26,481 nt of DNA from Mariprofundaceae bacterium. Lineage in GTDB: Bacteria; Pseudomonadota; Zetaproteobacteria; Mariprofundales; Mariprofundaceae. Location: NCBI GenBank assembly GCA_030950835.1, contig JAUZQU010000138.1, positions 1 through 26,481 on the forward strand, in the 5' to 3' direction. Both the position numbers and the translations under genes were made by a program. This document shows, piece after piece, positions 14,122 to 23,869 of this stretch. Numbering within the stretch: the stretch's first letter is position 1; every line of letters starts with the position of its first letter. A model generated the notes under the pieces. It made no database searches. It worked only from the letters and a program-made list of their open reading frames with translations, and had not been told where the DNA came from.

Positions 14122-15011
14122 AATACACAGCCTACCAAACGCACTTCATGTTCAAGTTCCACCGCAAACTTCTGCTCCACCTTATCTTTGGCTAAACGCA
14201 TCAAAGTCAGCACATCTTCACAACTTGCCCCACCTTCATTGATAATGAAGTTCGCATGTACATCCGAAATACTGGCATTACCCTCACTCGCCCCTTTTAA
14301 ACCCACGCTTTCAATCAAGCGTGCGGCAAAATCACCTGCTGGGTTCTTAAATACCGAACCACAGTTCGGCGAGGCTAAAGGTTGGGAAGCACTGCGCTTT
14401 TGGCGCATTTCACGCATATTCTGGCGAATACTTTCCGTATCCCCTTGCTGCAAGCTAAACCTTGCTTGGGTAATCAACGCCCCTGCTGGCAACGCCGTAA
14501 AACGGTACGCCATGTTTAAATCTTCGCCTTGTATGCTTTGGCTTTTTCCGTTGCGCTGCAACACTTCCACACTATGCAGCACATCCGAAACCTGTTGCCC
14601 AAACGCCCCTGCATTCATGGCAATACCACCACCTACATCACCAGGAACTGTTGCCATAAACTCCAAACCAGACAAGCCCAATGTCGCTGCTTTTTGTGCC
14701 AATTTACCCATGCGCATACCAGCGCCAACCACCAGCTCTAAACCATCATCTCTACACATATGCACATCACTTAAATCAAGCACCAAACCATCAATGCCAC
14801 TATCGGCTATCAAAAGATTGCTACCCCTACCCAAAGGAAATGTGTGCAATGTTTGTGGAATCAGCCGCATCGCTTGCTGCATATTGGCTTCATTGCTTGG
14901 GCGAAACAACCATGTTGCAGCCCCGCCAATACCCAAGGTAGTACGCGAAGACAATGGCACATCAGCAGCCATTTTGCCCAAGTTGGAAAGTTCATCTTGC
15001 CAGCTCATCAT
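14118..15011 (-). CDS. murB: UDP-N-acetylenolpyruvoylglucosamine reductase MurB
   Basis: A FAD-dependent reductase that turns UDP-GlcNAc-enolpyruvate into UDP-MurNAc with NADPH. The 297 residues fit the shorter type II MurB. The FAD-binding part holds TTLGIGGAATWLF, LGRGSNLLIAD and ATVPGDVGGGIAMNAGAFG. The C-terminal domain has SPNCGSVFKNP, with the Ser that protonates the intermediate. Two ATG codons stand in tandem at the start; the first overlaps the murC stop by 4 nt. A murB between murC and ddl is the order seen in Alphaproteobacteria and some others. Confidence 0.96.
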   Translation of the reverse strand: MMSWQDELSNLGKMAADVPLSSRTTLGIGGAATWLFRPSNEANMQQAMRLIPQTLHTFPLGRGSNLLIADSGIDGLVLDLSDVHMCRDDGLELVVGAGMRMGKLAQKAATLGLSGLEFMATVPGDVGGGIAMNAGAFGQQVSDVLHSVEVLQRNGKSQSIQGEDLNMAYRFTALPAGALITQARFSLQQGDTESIRQNMREMRQKRSASQPLASPNCGSVFKNPAGDFAARLIESVGLKGASEGNASISDVHANFIINEGGASCEDVLTLMRLAKDKVEQKFAVELEHEVRLVGCVL

Positions 15012-16390
15012 GCTTGTTCCTCAGCCTGCATCACATCTCTTAATCGCTGCGCCATCGCCCCAATCGAACCTGCACCCATCAGCAAAACCACATGCCCTTG
15101 TTGCAGGCGCTCTAATACCCAAGCTTCTGCGGCATCCATATCCGTCATCGCTTGTGCATCTCTATGTCCACGTTTACGCATCCCATCTGCCATACATTCC
15201 GATGTCACACCTTCAATCGGCTGTTCACTTGCTGCATAAATCGGCAACAAACGCACCTGTTGTGCCGCATCAAAACAACCCAAGAAATCATCCATTAAAT
15301 CCAAGGTGCGGCTGTAGCGGTGTGGCTGAAACAAGGCTGAAATCGGTTTGTCTACCCAACATGAATGCGCAGCTTGCAAGGTCGCCAAAATTTCTTTGGG
15401 ATGATGTGCATAATCATCCACCAACACACCATTTTTACCCTCAAAACATTGGAATCTACGTTGAATACCCTCAAAAGTAGCAAAACCTTGACGAATTTGC
15501 TGAAACTCCAGCCCCAAATCCATCAATACCGCTACTGCTGCCAGCGCATTTTCAGCATTGTGTAAACCAGGCATAGGTAACATCATCTCTTCTGCCCTAC
15601 CATCGGCAAAACCAAGGCTTAAATGTTGTTTATAACCCTCTACCCTTGCCGCTTTCAAAAATAAGTCAGCTTGAGGGCTGCTGCCATAAGTGGTGACGGG
15701 TCGATGTAAGTCATCCCGTAACAATGCCACATTGGGATGTTCATGGTGCAACACCACCCGTCCATAAAATGGTGTTAAGTTGACGAACTGTTTAAAGGCT
15801 GCAATCAGGCTATCGAAATCACCATAATAATCTAAATGTTCAGGGTCGATATTACTCACCACAGAAATGATGGGTGATAAACGTAAAAATGAACCATCAC
15901 TTTCATCGGCTTCTGCCACCAACCAACGGCTTTCGCCAAGCCGTGCATTGTGGCTGGTCGACATCAATCTACCACCAATCACATATGTGGGATCTAAAGC
16001 TGCTTCTTCCATCACATGGGCAATCATGGAGGTAATGGTGGTTTTACCATGGCTACCTGCAATAGCAATACCTTGACGCATACGCATCAGCTCAGCCAAC
16101 ATTTCAGCCCGTGGTATCACTGGAATACCACGCTTGATGGCTGCGACAATTTCAGGGTTATCTTGGGAAACTGCCGTTGTCACCACCACCACTTGAGCAT
16201 CACCCAAGTTATCGGCGTGATGCCCTACAACCACCTGCATACCTGTTTCACGCAAACGTTTCACGTTCGGGCTTTCCGCCACATCCGAGCCTTGCACGAT
16301 AAAGCCTTGATTGTGCAAGACTTCAGCAATGCCACTCATGCCAATGCCGCCAATGCCTGTGAAATGAATACATTGCACCCTTGATTTCAT
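15008..16390 (-). CDS. murC: UDP-N-acetylmuramate--L-alanine ligase MurC
   Basis: Adds L-Ala to UDP-MurNAc, the first Mur ligase step. The 460 residues show the N-terminal Rossmann motif FTGIGGIGMSGIAE at 10-23 and the P-loop GSHGKTT at 112-118. ADESDGSF and NIDPEHLDYYG mark the central ATPase domain, and DDYAHHPKEI with FQPHRYSRT mark the C-terminal ligase domain. The ATG overlaps the murG stop by 4 nt and its stop overlaps murB by 4 nt. All expected catalytic motifs are present. Confidence 0.98.
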   Translation of the reverse strand: MKSRVQCIHFTGIGGIGMSGIAEVLHNQGFIVQGSDVAESPNVKRLRETGMQVVVGHHADNLGDAQVVVVTTAVSQDNPEIVAAIKRGIPVIPRAEMLAELMRMRQGIAIAGSHGKTTITSMIAHVMEEAALDPTYVIGGRLMSTSHNARLGESRWLVAEADESDGSFLRLSPIISVVSNIDPEHLDYYGDFDSLIAAFKQFVNLTPFYGRVVLHHEHPNVALLRDDLHRPVTTYGSSPQADLFLKAARVEGYKQHLSLGFADGRAEEMMLPMPGLHNAENALAAVAVLMDLGLEFQQIRQGFATFEGIQRRFQCFEGKNGVLVDDYAHHPKEILATLQAAHSCWVDKPISALFQPHRYSRTLDLMDDFLGCFDAAQQVRLLPIYAASEQPIEGVTSECMADGMRKRGHRDAQAMTDMDAAEAWVLERLQQGHVVLLMGAGSIGAMAQRLRDVMQAEEQA

Positions 16391-17493
16391 GCTGGCACCT
16401 CACCCACAAATGTTTGCAGTACTTGAAGCTGACGTGCGCTGGCATCAACAATAGCATGGTTTTTCGCCGCTTTTGCCATGTTTTGCAACTTTTCGGCATC
16501 AAATAAGGTGTTTTTCAACTGTATTGCCAATGTTGCTGCTGTACACGTCTGTTGATCGATGATTTCCGCCGCCCCCACATCTGCCAAACTCAAAGCATTG
16601 TAGTATTGATGCTGATCTGCTGCGGAGGGTAAAGGTACAAAAAAAGCAGGCATAGCCACTGCCGCCACTTCGCCTACAGTCATCGCTCCAGAACGCGCAA
16701 TCATCAAGCTGCCTTGGCTAAATAAAGCAGGCATATCATCACAATAATGGCGAACATCCGCTTGAATAGCCGCCTGCGCATACACTTCATGCACCGCATC
16801 TACTCGCCCATCACCAGCACCCACTAAATGTACCACCGAAAAGTCCAACCCCTGCTCTGCCAAAGCCACACATGCCAAAGGTACCGTTTGATTAAGGAAC
16901 ATCGCGCCTTGTGAACCACCCATGACCAACAAACATGGGCGTGCAGGTATTTGATAGGTCACATCTTGAATAGCTTGGCGTATCACATTGCCTGTCACCA
17001 CCGTTTTTTGAGCATGCTGTGGTAAATGTTGCTGTGCCGAGGCAAAACCCAGCATCATACACCGACAAAAACGGTACAATAGGCGGTTAACCAAGCCTGG
17101 TATGGCATTTTGTTCATACAACACTACAGGAATACGCACCAACAACGCCGCAATCACCCCAGCCACACTGGCATAACCACCCACACCCACCACGACTTGC
17201 GGTTTACGCTGCAAACGCCAAGTCATCAATATACGCCACACCGCACAAGGCAGCTGCCACAACAAGACACGAATACGCTGCAACCAACCTGCACCTTGAA
17301 TCGAATGCATCGCTAATAATAAGACTTCTTCACCACGTTCAGGTAATAATTTTGCTTCTAAACCACGCTCTGCACCAATGAACGAAACTTCAACATGTGA
17401 CCAATGTGCACGTGCTGCATCTGCCAAGGCTAACGCAGGCATCACATGTCCACCTGTGCCGCCGCCAGCAATACAAATCAATGATGGGTTCAT
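16387..17493 (-). CDS. murG: Lipid II synthase MurG (GlcNAc transferase)
   Basis: A peripheral membrane GT-B glycosyltransferase adding GlcNAc from UDP-GlcNAc to lipid I. The 368 residues show the first G loop GGGTGGHVMPALALA at 10-24, VVGVGGYASVAGV in the second loop region, YEQNAIPGLVNRLL, and in the C-terminal domain LLVMGGSQGA with ARSGAMTVGEVAA and PLPSAADQHQYYNA for donor binding. It overlaps ftsW and murC by 4 nt each. It uses the product of MraY, encoded upstream. Confidence 0.97.
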   Translation of the reverse strand: MNPSLICIAGGGTGGHVMPALALADAARAHWSHVEVSFIGAERGLEAKLLPERGEEVLLLAMHSIQGAGWLQRIRVLLWQLPCAVWRILMTWRLQRKPQVVVGVGGYASVAGVIAALLVRIPVVLYEQNAIPGLVNRLLYRFCRCMMLGFASAQQHLPQHAQKTVVTGNVIRQAIQDVTYQIPARPCLLVMGGSQGAMFLNQTVPLACVALAEQGLDFSVVHLVGAGDGRVDAVHEVYAQAAIQADVRHYCDDMPALFSQGSLMIARSGAMTVGEVAAVAMPAFFVPLPSAADQHQYYNALSLADVGAAEIIDQQTCTAATLAIQLKNTLFDAEKLQNMAKAAKNHAIVDASARQLQVLQTFVGEVPA

Positions 17494-18653
17494 GGTTTCG
17501 CCCCTTCAACTATGGGATATAGGGAAGAGCGCGACGATGTTTTTTTGCGTACATTACCTTCTTGATGGCGTTGCACAGAAAACAATAAACCCACCAAAAT
17601 ACAACTGCCCAACAAGGCACTACCACCATAAGAAATGAAGGGCATAGGCATGCCTTTAGTCGGAATAAGCCCCATAGCTGCGCCCATATTAATCATCAAG
17701 GAAAATGCCAACAATAAAGTGCAACCCAAAGCTAAATAACGTGAAAATGCTTTGTCTGCTGCCAAAGCAATGCTTATACCTCGCCATAATAATACCGCAA
17801 AGACCATCAACAGTGCCAAGATACCCATTAACCCCAATTCTTCACCAATCACTGCCGCAATAAAGTCAGTAAAGCTCTCAGGTAAATAAAATAACTTTTG
17901 CACACCTTGCCCTAAACCTGCACCTGTTAAACCGCCTACACCAAAAGCGATTTCCGATTGCACCAGCTGATAACCGCTACCAAAACGGTCTGCCCAAGGG
18001 TCCATAAAGGTTAAAATACGCTGCAAACGGTAAGGCGCAGCAATCGCTACCACCACAATGATAGGCACAAATATCAACAGTACGCCCATTAAATGACGCA
18101 TAGGCACGCCGCCCACAAACCATAAACACATACTTACCACAAACAACAACACCACATTACCAAAGTCAGGCTGCCCAAGCAGCAATGCCAACAATAAAGT
18201 CAACATGACCAACATAGGCATCAAACCATGGGCAAAATGATGTAAACGTTCAGGGAATTGGGCTAAATAATACGCCAAATACAAGATAAACACGGGTTTA
18301 ACAAACTCAACAGGCTGCACACTCATGCCCAGCACAGAAAACCAACGTGTAGCCCCGTTAATTTCACTGCCCAGCAGCAATAAACCTATCAACAAAACAA
18401 AGCTTATCATCAACAATGGCATCACCAAAGCTTCCCACCATGATGGGTGAATGTTTGCCACTGCCCACATCAAAAGTAAACCTAGAGGAATATACACACA
18501 CCAGCGCAAGATAATATGCCAAGGCGAACCAAAACGTACACTTGCCACATCCAAACTTGCGCTACCCACCATCATTACACTAAATAACAATAGTAGCAGC
18601 ACACTGCCCAAGAGCAGGCTGTCAAAGGGTAAACGTGTGTTGGCTTTAGCCAT
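17490..18653 (-). CDS. ftsW: Septal peptidoglycan polymerase FtsW (SEDS family)
   Basis: A SEDS glycosyltransferase that polymerises lipid II at the septum with FtsI. The 387 residues have about ten membrane helices. Family motifs visible are GSGYQLVQSEIAFGVGGLTG, LPESFTDFIAAVIGEELGLMG (containing the catalytic Asp of TDFI) and LIPTKGMPMPFISYGGSALL. The frame is open upstream to 18767 inside murD. I chose ATG 18653 because it gives a normal N-terminus (MAKANTRLPFDSLLL) and overlaps murD by only 8 nt. Position between murD and murG separates it from RodA. Confidence 0.96.
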   Translation of the reverse strand: MAKANTRLPFDSLLLGSVLLLLLFSVMMVGSASLDVASVRFGSPWHIILRWCVYIPLGLLLMWAVANIHPSWWEALVMPLLMISFVLLIGLLLLGSEINGATRWFSVLGMSVQPVEFVKPVFILYLAYYLAQFPERLHHFAHGLMPMLVMLTLLLALLLGQPDFGNVVLLFVVSMCLWFVGGVPMRHLMGVLLIFVPIIVVVAIAAPYRLQRILTFMDPWADRFGSGYQLVQSEIAFGVGGLTGAGLGQGVQKLFYLPESFTDFIAAVIGEELGLMGILALLMVFAVLLWRGISIALAADKAFSRYLALGCTLLLAFSLMINMGAAMGLIPTKGMPMPFISYGGSALLGSCILVGLLFSVQRHQEGNVRKKTSSRSSLYPIVEGAKP

Positions 18654-20016
18654 GATTTTGTATCGCTTGCACAAAGCTTTTTCCACGTTCTGCATAATTC
18701 TTAAATTGATCTTGGCTCGCTGCAGCTGGTGACAACAAAATATCCGCTTTGCCAAACTCAAAGGCATCTTGAACAGCTTGCTCTACATTTTTGGACACCA
18801 CAAATGGTACACCTGCTTGCTCCAGTAAAGCGATATAAGCTTGGGGCTGTTTGCCAATCACACAGGCAAAATCCACATGTTGTTTCACTGCATCCAACAG
18901 TCCATCTAACGCTAAACCTTTGCGCAAACCTCCACATATCCAAGTTGCTTGTTGGAATGAGGTTAAAGCGGCCAAACTGGCATCAGGATTGGTGGCTTTG
19001 GAATCATTATAACAAGCACGCTCAGCAAAGGTGCCAATATATTCTAAGCGATGCTCCAAACCCTGAAAACTCATCATCGCTTCTTCAATCACCGCCGCAG
19101 ACACCCCATAGTCCGCTGCCGCTTGGGCTGCAACGGCAATGTTTTGTTGCTGATGCGTGCCTTTAAGCATCAATTTATCACAAGCAATAGACTGACGTTC
19201 GCCTTCTTGTGTCCAAAATAATGTGTTGCTTTGCTCATTTGCTGTGGCTAACAAAATGCCTGCTTGCATCATATTTGAGCGTGAATCTGCTGTAGATAAT
19301 ATGCCAAAACGAGCCACCAACACCCCTTTAAAGGCTAACTCGCTGCTTAACATGTCCCAGTCCAAATCAATGGGTAATAGTGCCACATCATGTATCTTCA
19401 TGTGTTCAAACATACGCACTTTTGCTGCACGATAAGCTTGTTCGGAGTCATGCATGTCTGCATGGTCGGGTTGGATGTTCAACAACACTGCCCAGCTTGG
19501 GTGTAAATTTTTACTGCGCTCAAGCTGAAAGCTGGAAAGCTCCAATACCACACGGGCAGGCATATCGTTGGCCAATAAGTCCAACATAGGCACACCAATA
19601 TTACCCCCAGCTTCACAGCCTTTATCCAACGTCTCCAATAATAACGCCATCATCTCAGTGACCGTGGTTTTACCATTCGTACCTGTCACTGCCAGCAGTT
19701 GCCCTGAATAGTGGCTCAAAAACTCATCCAAATCGCCATACACTGCTTTGCCCTGTTCACGCAGCGCAACCAACACAGTATGCCGCCAATCCATACCGGG
19801 GCTTACAATGATGCGATCGAAATCTTGCAGTTGCTCCACCTGCAAAGCCCCTTCGCTCAAAGGTATATCGCGCATATCTTCAGGCAGGCTTACTTTGGCT
19901 TCGTCAAAACAGGCGCAAGCAATATGCAAACGTTGCAAATGGCGTACGACAGACAAGCCTGTTTTGCCCATACCAATCACGGCAACTTTTTCGTGTATTT
20001 TAGAGGTGGATGTCAT
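18646..20016 (-). CDS. murD: UDP-N-acetylmuramoylalanine--D-glutamate ligase MurD
   Basis: Adds D-Glu to UDP-MurNAc-L-Ala. The 456 residues show VAVIGMGKTGLSVVRHL in the UDP-binding domain (11-27), P-loop GTNGKTT at 112-118, an LELSSFQLE segment and NIQPDHADMH in the ATPase domain, and the ligase-domain motif YNDSKATNPDAS. The ATG begins 4 nt after the mraY stop, one of the few junctions in the cluster without overlap. The last codons contain the ftsW start. Confidence 0.97.
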   Translation of the reverse strand: MTSTSKIHEKVAVIGMGKTGLSVVRHLQRLHIACACFDEAKVSLPEDMRDIPLSEGALQVEQLQDFDRIIVSPGMDWRHTVLVALREQGKAVYGDLDEFLSHYSGQLLAVTGTNGKTTVTEMMALLLETLDKGCEAGGNIGVPMLDLLANDMPARVVLELSSFQLERSKNLHPSWAVLLNIQPDHADMHDSEQAYRAAKVRMFEHMKIHDVALLPIDLDWDMLSSELAFKGVLVARFGILSTADSRSNMMQAGILLATANEQSNTLFWTQEGERQSIACDKLMLKGTHQQQNIAVAAQAAADYGVSAAVIEEAMMSFQGLEHRLEYIGTFAERACYNDSKATNPDASLAALTSFQQATWICGGLRKGLALDGLLDAVKQHVDFACVIGKQPQAYIALLEQAGVPFVVSKNVEQAVQDAFEFGKADILLSPAAASQDQFKNYAERGKSFVQAIQNHG

Positions 20017-20020
20017 GTTA

Positions 20021-21091
20021 TCAACGCAACTTCAAGGTGGATAATGCCACCAAAGCTAATAATAAAGCGATAATCCAAAAACGTACGATAACTTTAGGCT
20101 CAGGCCACCCTTTGAGTTCATAATGGTGATGAATCGGAGCCATGCGAAACACCCGTTTACCCGTCATCTTAAACGACACAACTTGCACCATCACCGATAC
20201 CGCTTCCAAGACAAATAAACCACCTGCAATCGCCAGCAACAACTGCTGATGCACAGCACAAGCCACAAAACCAAGCGCACCACCCAATGCCAGCGCACCC
20301 ACATCACCCATAAAGACTTGCGCTGGATAAGTGTTAAACCACAAGAAACCAAGACATGCTCCCACCAAAGCACCACAGAATACTGCCAACTCACCCGCAC
20401 CAGGCACATAAGGAATCAACAAATATTCGGCAAAACCACTATGCCCTGCCACATACACCACAATACCCAAAGCAGCGGCGACCATGAATGTTGGAGCAAC
20501 GGCCAAGCCATCCAGACCATCGGTTAAGTTCACAGCATTGGATGTGCCGACTAAAACAAAAATGACAAAGGGAATATACCAATAACCCATATCCCATTGG
20601 TAGTTTGCGATTGGGATATCAACGATAGGCGCAGTCATCTGCAACAAAGCATACGCGGCAATACCACCAATCAAAAGTTGCAAAAGTAACTTCCAGCGCC
20701 CTGCCAAACCTTTACTATTGGCATGTTTGATTTTCAAATAATCATCCAACCAACCAATAAAACCGTAACCCAAGGTCACCATCAAAGCTAACCAGATAAA
20801 AGCATTCGTCATGTCTGCCCAGAGCAGGGTGGTGAGGGTTAAGGTGGATAGAATCAACAAACCACCCATGGTTGGCGTACCCTTCTTGGCAAAGTGGCTG
20901 ACAGGTCCATCATGCCGAATCGGCTGACCTTTACCTTGTTTTCTTTTCAACCAGCGAATAAATAATGGTCCAAACAGCCAAGATAATACCAAGGCCGTAA
21001 TCAAGGCGTATGCCGCACGAAAAGTGATATATTGAAAAACGTTTAAGAACGAGTATTGCTCTGCCAAAGGATATAAAAAGTTATACAGCAT
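20021..21091 (-). CDS. mraY: Phospho-N-acetylmuramoyl-pentapeptide transferase MraY
   Basis: An integral membrane enzyme transferring phospho-MurNAc-pentapeptide to undecaprenyl phosphate to make lipid I. The 356 residues have about ten helices. Motifs include GTPTMGGLLIL, the magnesium-binding GWLDDYLKIKH, NLTDGLDGLAV, FMGDVGALALGG and the HHHYELKGWPE loop. A GTG at 21097 is in frame, but GAGG (mRNA sense) sits 5 nt before the ATG at 21091, so I use the ATG. It overlaps the end of murF by 11 nt. Confidence 0.97.
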   Translation of the reverse strand: MLYNFLYPLAEQYSFLNVFQYITFRAAYALITALVLSWLFGPLFIRWLKRKQGKGQPIRHDGPVSHFAKKGTPTMGGLLILSTLTLTTLLWADMTNAFIWLALMVTLGYGFIGWLDDYLKIKHANSKGLAGRWKLLLQLLIGGIAAYALLQMTAPIVDIPIANYQWDMGYWYIPFVIFVLVGTSNAVNLTDGLDGLAVAPTFMVAAALGIVVYVAGHSGFAEYLLIPYVPGAGELAVFCGALVGACLGFLWFNTYPAQVFMGDVGALALGGALGFVACAVHQQLLLAIAGGLFVLEAVSVMVQVVSFKMTGKRVFRMAPIHHHYELKGWPEPKVIVRFWIIALLLALVALSTLKLR

Positions 21092-22454
21092 ACACACCTC
21101 GTTTGAGCATCATATCCACCACTTTATCCAAACGCATACCACGGGAACCTTTACACAATACACTGCTTTGTTGATATATATCCGCATGTTGCTGCAACCA
21201 TGTTTGCAAAGCTTCAACATCGGAAAAACATACTGCACGCGGGTATTTATCCTTTAAAATTGCCATCTCTTCACCGAGCAAAAGCAGGTGTTCAATATCG
21301 GCAACATCCAAATCCCTATGGTAAACTGATGATGCCTCGCCCAACTCCAACATATCTGCCAACACTGCCACACGCACCCCCGGCAAAGCTGCCAAAGTAT
21401 CCAAAGCTGCTTGCATAGACGCTGGATTGGCATTGTAACCATCATCAATCAGGGTGAAAGGTTGCTCTGCATTTGCAGGATGCACAGACATACGCCCTGG
21501 CACGGCTTGCCATGTTTGTAATAACTGCCCCATATCGGCTAAAGACCAACTTTTGCCCATCTCTGTGCCCAGTTTGAATACTGCCGTAGCCACCAATGCC
21601 ATATTGGCTGCCCAATGTGCTGCTGGCAGTGTTAAATTCAAGGTATATGCTTGATTTTCATGTTTTAAAGTAAGCTTATGCCCAACAAGTGACCATCCTA
21701 CATTTGTCGCATCATCCATGTTCAACGTCGGATGTGTCATCACACAACCCGCCTCTTGAAACACATCTGCCACACCTTCAGCCAGCAAACACCAGCCTTG
21801 AGGTAATAAATGTGTCATCAATTGTGCTTTTTCTTGTGCCACACCATTCAAATCACCCAAACCTTGAGCATGGGCATGGCTTAAACCCGTGATGATAGCA
21901 ATATCAGGCTGCACAATTTCAGATAAACGTGCCATTTCACCTTGCTCACTGATACCACACTCAATCAAAGCTACATCTGCGGTGCTAGGTACATCCAGCA
22001 AAGTTTTGGGTACACCAATTAAATTGTTCAAGTTCGCCTTGGTCGCGGCAACGTTCACCCCTAAACCCGTCAATACATGTGCCAACATATCGCGCACTGT
22101 GGTTTTGCCATACGAACCTGTTAAAGCAATCACCCGTGTTTGCAGCAAAGACTGACGGTGTAATGTGGCGATATCACCCAAGGCTACCAAAGTGTCCGCC
22201 ACTTCCAGCTGAGGGCAATCCAAAACCTGCCAATGTTGCATACCCAAAGCATCACCAATCAAAACACAGGCTTGATCTGCAACGGCTGCTGCATGTTCAT
22301 GTCCATCAAAGCTAGGCCCACGTAAGGCTAAAAAAGCTGAGTTTGCGACAAATTGACGTGTATCTGTGCCTATATGTTGAATCATGCTATGCGGTGCAGC
22401 TTTGCGCCATACACCTTGGCTTGCTTGTGCCAACTCTGCTGCTGTTAAACGCAT
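21081..22454 (-). CDS. murF: UDP-MurNAc-tripeptide--D-alanyl-D-alanine ligase MurF
   Basis: Adds D-Ala-D-Ala, made by Ddl, to UDP-MurNAc-tripeptide. The 457 residues show STR-like region HIGTDTRQF, FLALRGPSFDGHE, P-loop GSYGKTT at 113-119, LIECGISEQGEM, the AHAQGLGDLNGVAQEK stretch and DDGYNANPASM of the ligase domain. The Tyr in the P-loop replaces the more usual Asn or Ser. The start overlaps the murE stop by 10 nt. Confidence 0.96.
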   Translation of the reverse strand: MRLTAAELAQASQGVWRKAAPHSMIQHIGTDTRQFVANSAFLALRGPSFDGHEHAAAVADQACVLIGDALGMQHWQVLDCPQLEVADTLVALGDIATLHRQSLLQTRVIALTGSYGKTTVRDMLAHVLTGLGVNVAATKANLNNLIGVPKTLLDVPSTADVALIECGISEQGEMARLSEIVQPDIAIITGLSHAHAQGLGDLNGVAQEKAQLMTHLLPQGWCLLAEGVADVFQEAGCVMTHPTLNMDDATNVGWSLVGHKLTLKHENQAYTLNLTLPAAHWAANMALVATAVFKLGTEMGKSWSLADMGQLLQTWQAVPGRMSVHPANAEQPFTLIDDGYNANPASMQAALDTLAALPGVRVAVLADMLELGEASSVYHRDLDVADIEHLLLLGEEMAILKDKYPRAVCFSDVEALQTWLQQHADIYQQSSVLCKGSRGMRLDKVVDMMLKRGVYAV

Positions 22455-23869
22455 GAAGTCTCCCCCTGCGCAAAAGCAAGTGCTTGCACAATGGTTTGCT
22501 CATCACTCCAAGGACGTTTTTCTCCTTGAATCTCCATATATGTTTCATGTCCTTTGCCTGCAACCACCAACACATCATTCACCGTCAACGCTGCCACAGC
22601 TTGGGAAATAGCCAGCTTTCTATCTGCGCAAACATGTAGACGTGCAACCTCATTTTCGGCTAATCCCGCCACAACATCATCACTGATACTGCTTTGCGAC
22701 TCACTGCGCGGGTTATCCGAAGTCAACCAACATACATCCGCATATTGCATGGCAACTTTGCCCATGAGAGGGCGTTTGCTTTTGTCCCTGTCCCCACCGC
22801 AACCGAAAACCAGCAATAAACGTTGTAAAGTCAACATTCTTGCGCTCATTAAACAACGCTTCAATCCTTCTGCTGTATGCGCATAATCAATGAATATCTG
22901 TTTGCCCACAGGCTGCAAACGCCCCGCAGGTGTGGTGATGTGTCCATCACATAAGCTTACAAAATCATGCGCAGAAACATCAAAAACCTGCTGCATCAAC
23001 AGACGAATTGCCGCCAAGTTCTCAGCATGGAAATCTGCTGCGGGCATGGCTTTAAAATCTACGGGAACATCTGTTTTGGCATACCAAGCAATAGCATGGT
23101 TGTCCGAACACACAGTCAAAGCCTGCTGAATCAAAGGGTAGTCGGCATTGGCAACCACTTGTCCACCTGCATTCGCCACTTGTTGCACAAAACCCGCCTT
23201 ACATGCCAAATATGCCTCAAAACCACCATGGTCTTCTAAGTGATCTTTGCCTATGGTTGTCCAAATCGCTGCGGTGAAGGGTAAACCTGCAATACGCTGC
23301 TGGGCAATGCCATGCGATGACACTTCCAAGACCAGTGCACCAATATTTTCACGCATCGCTAAGGCAAATAAGCTATGCAAGGTCAACAACGAAGGCGTGG
23401 TATTGCCTAAATCTTCAATATCATCAGCAGTACGTTGTAAACCCAGTGTGCCGCAAGACCACGCTGAACCCAGATGCAATGCCAAGACCTCGCGCAACAT
23501 CCATGCCGTACTCGTTTTGCCGTCTGTGCCTGTAATGCCAATGCATGGCATGCTGCTGTTTTCAGTTTCAAACCAGCGGCGCAAACATATCGCCAAGGCA
23601 TCCATATCGGTCAAAGACACATGTGGCAATGATGTAGGCACGGTATTAGCCACGAATATCACTGCTGCTGCCCCAGCTTGTTCAGCTTGTTGCACCAATA
23701 ATCCAACATCTTCAGCACGCGGCAAACATAAAAAGGCATCGCCAATTTGAAGCTGACGTGTATCATCGGACAAACCCGAAATCAGCAGCTCATCCACTTC
23801 GCTATCCAGCAAGCCTGCAACCAATGTAGATAATGGTTTCGCCTGCATCTGAATACATAACTTATTCAT
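22445..23869 (-). CDS. murE: UDP-MurNAc-L-Ala-D-Glu--meso-diaminopimelate ligase MurE
   Basis: Adds the third amino acid of the stem peptide. The 474 residues show LSDDTRQLQIGDAFLCL, P-loop GTDGKTS at 114-120, LEVSSHGIAQQRI, the DHLEDHGGFEAYLACK segment with the Lys normally carbamylated, and FIDYAHTAEGLK. DNPR at 385-388 is the recognition motif of meso-diaminopimelate enzymes, so the wall should be of the Gram-negative A1gamma type. The frame is open upstream to 23911. ATG 23869 is chosen because it overlaps ftsI by 8 nt and GAGG lies about 9 nt before it; an ATG seven codons later (23848) is also possible. Confidence 0.96.
   Translation of the reverse strand: MNKLCIQMQAKPLSTLVAGLLDSEVDELLISGLSDDTRQLQIGDAFLCLPRAEDVGLLVQQAEQAGAAAVIFVANTVPTSLPHVSLTDMDALAICLRRWFETENSSMPCIGITGTDGKTSTAWMLREVLALHLGSAWSCGTLGLQRTADDIEDLGNTTPSLLTLHSLFALAMRENIGALVLEVSSHGIAQQRIAGLPFTAAIWTTIGKDHLEDHGGFEAYLACKAGFVQQVANAGGQVVANADYPLIQQALTVCSDNHAIAWYAKTDVPVDFKAMPAADFHAENLAAIRLLMQQVFDVSAHDFVSLCDGHITTPAGRLQPVGKQIFIDYAHTAEGLKRCLMSARMLTLQRLLLVFGCGGDRDKSKRPLMGKVAMQYADVCWLTSDNPRSESQSSISDDVVAGLAENEVARLHVCADRKLAISQAVAALTVNDVLVVAGKGHETYMEIQGEKRPWSDEQTIVQALAFAQGETSCV

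Noticed and set aside
14104..15480. Long plus-strand open frame (458 codons) opposite murB and murC
   Set aside because: It lies wholly antisense to two genes with complete catalytic motifs, has a Pro/Ser/Ala/His-rich composition typical of a shadow frame, and no recognisable domain.
18654..18767. Longer N-terminus for FtsW
   Set aside because: The extra residues are antitypical for the family and lie in murD coding sequence; ATG 18653 gives the normal start.
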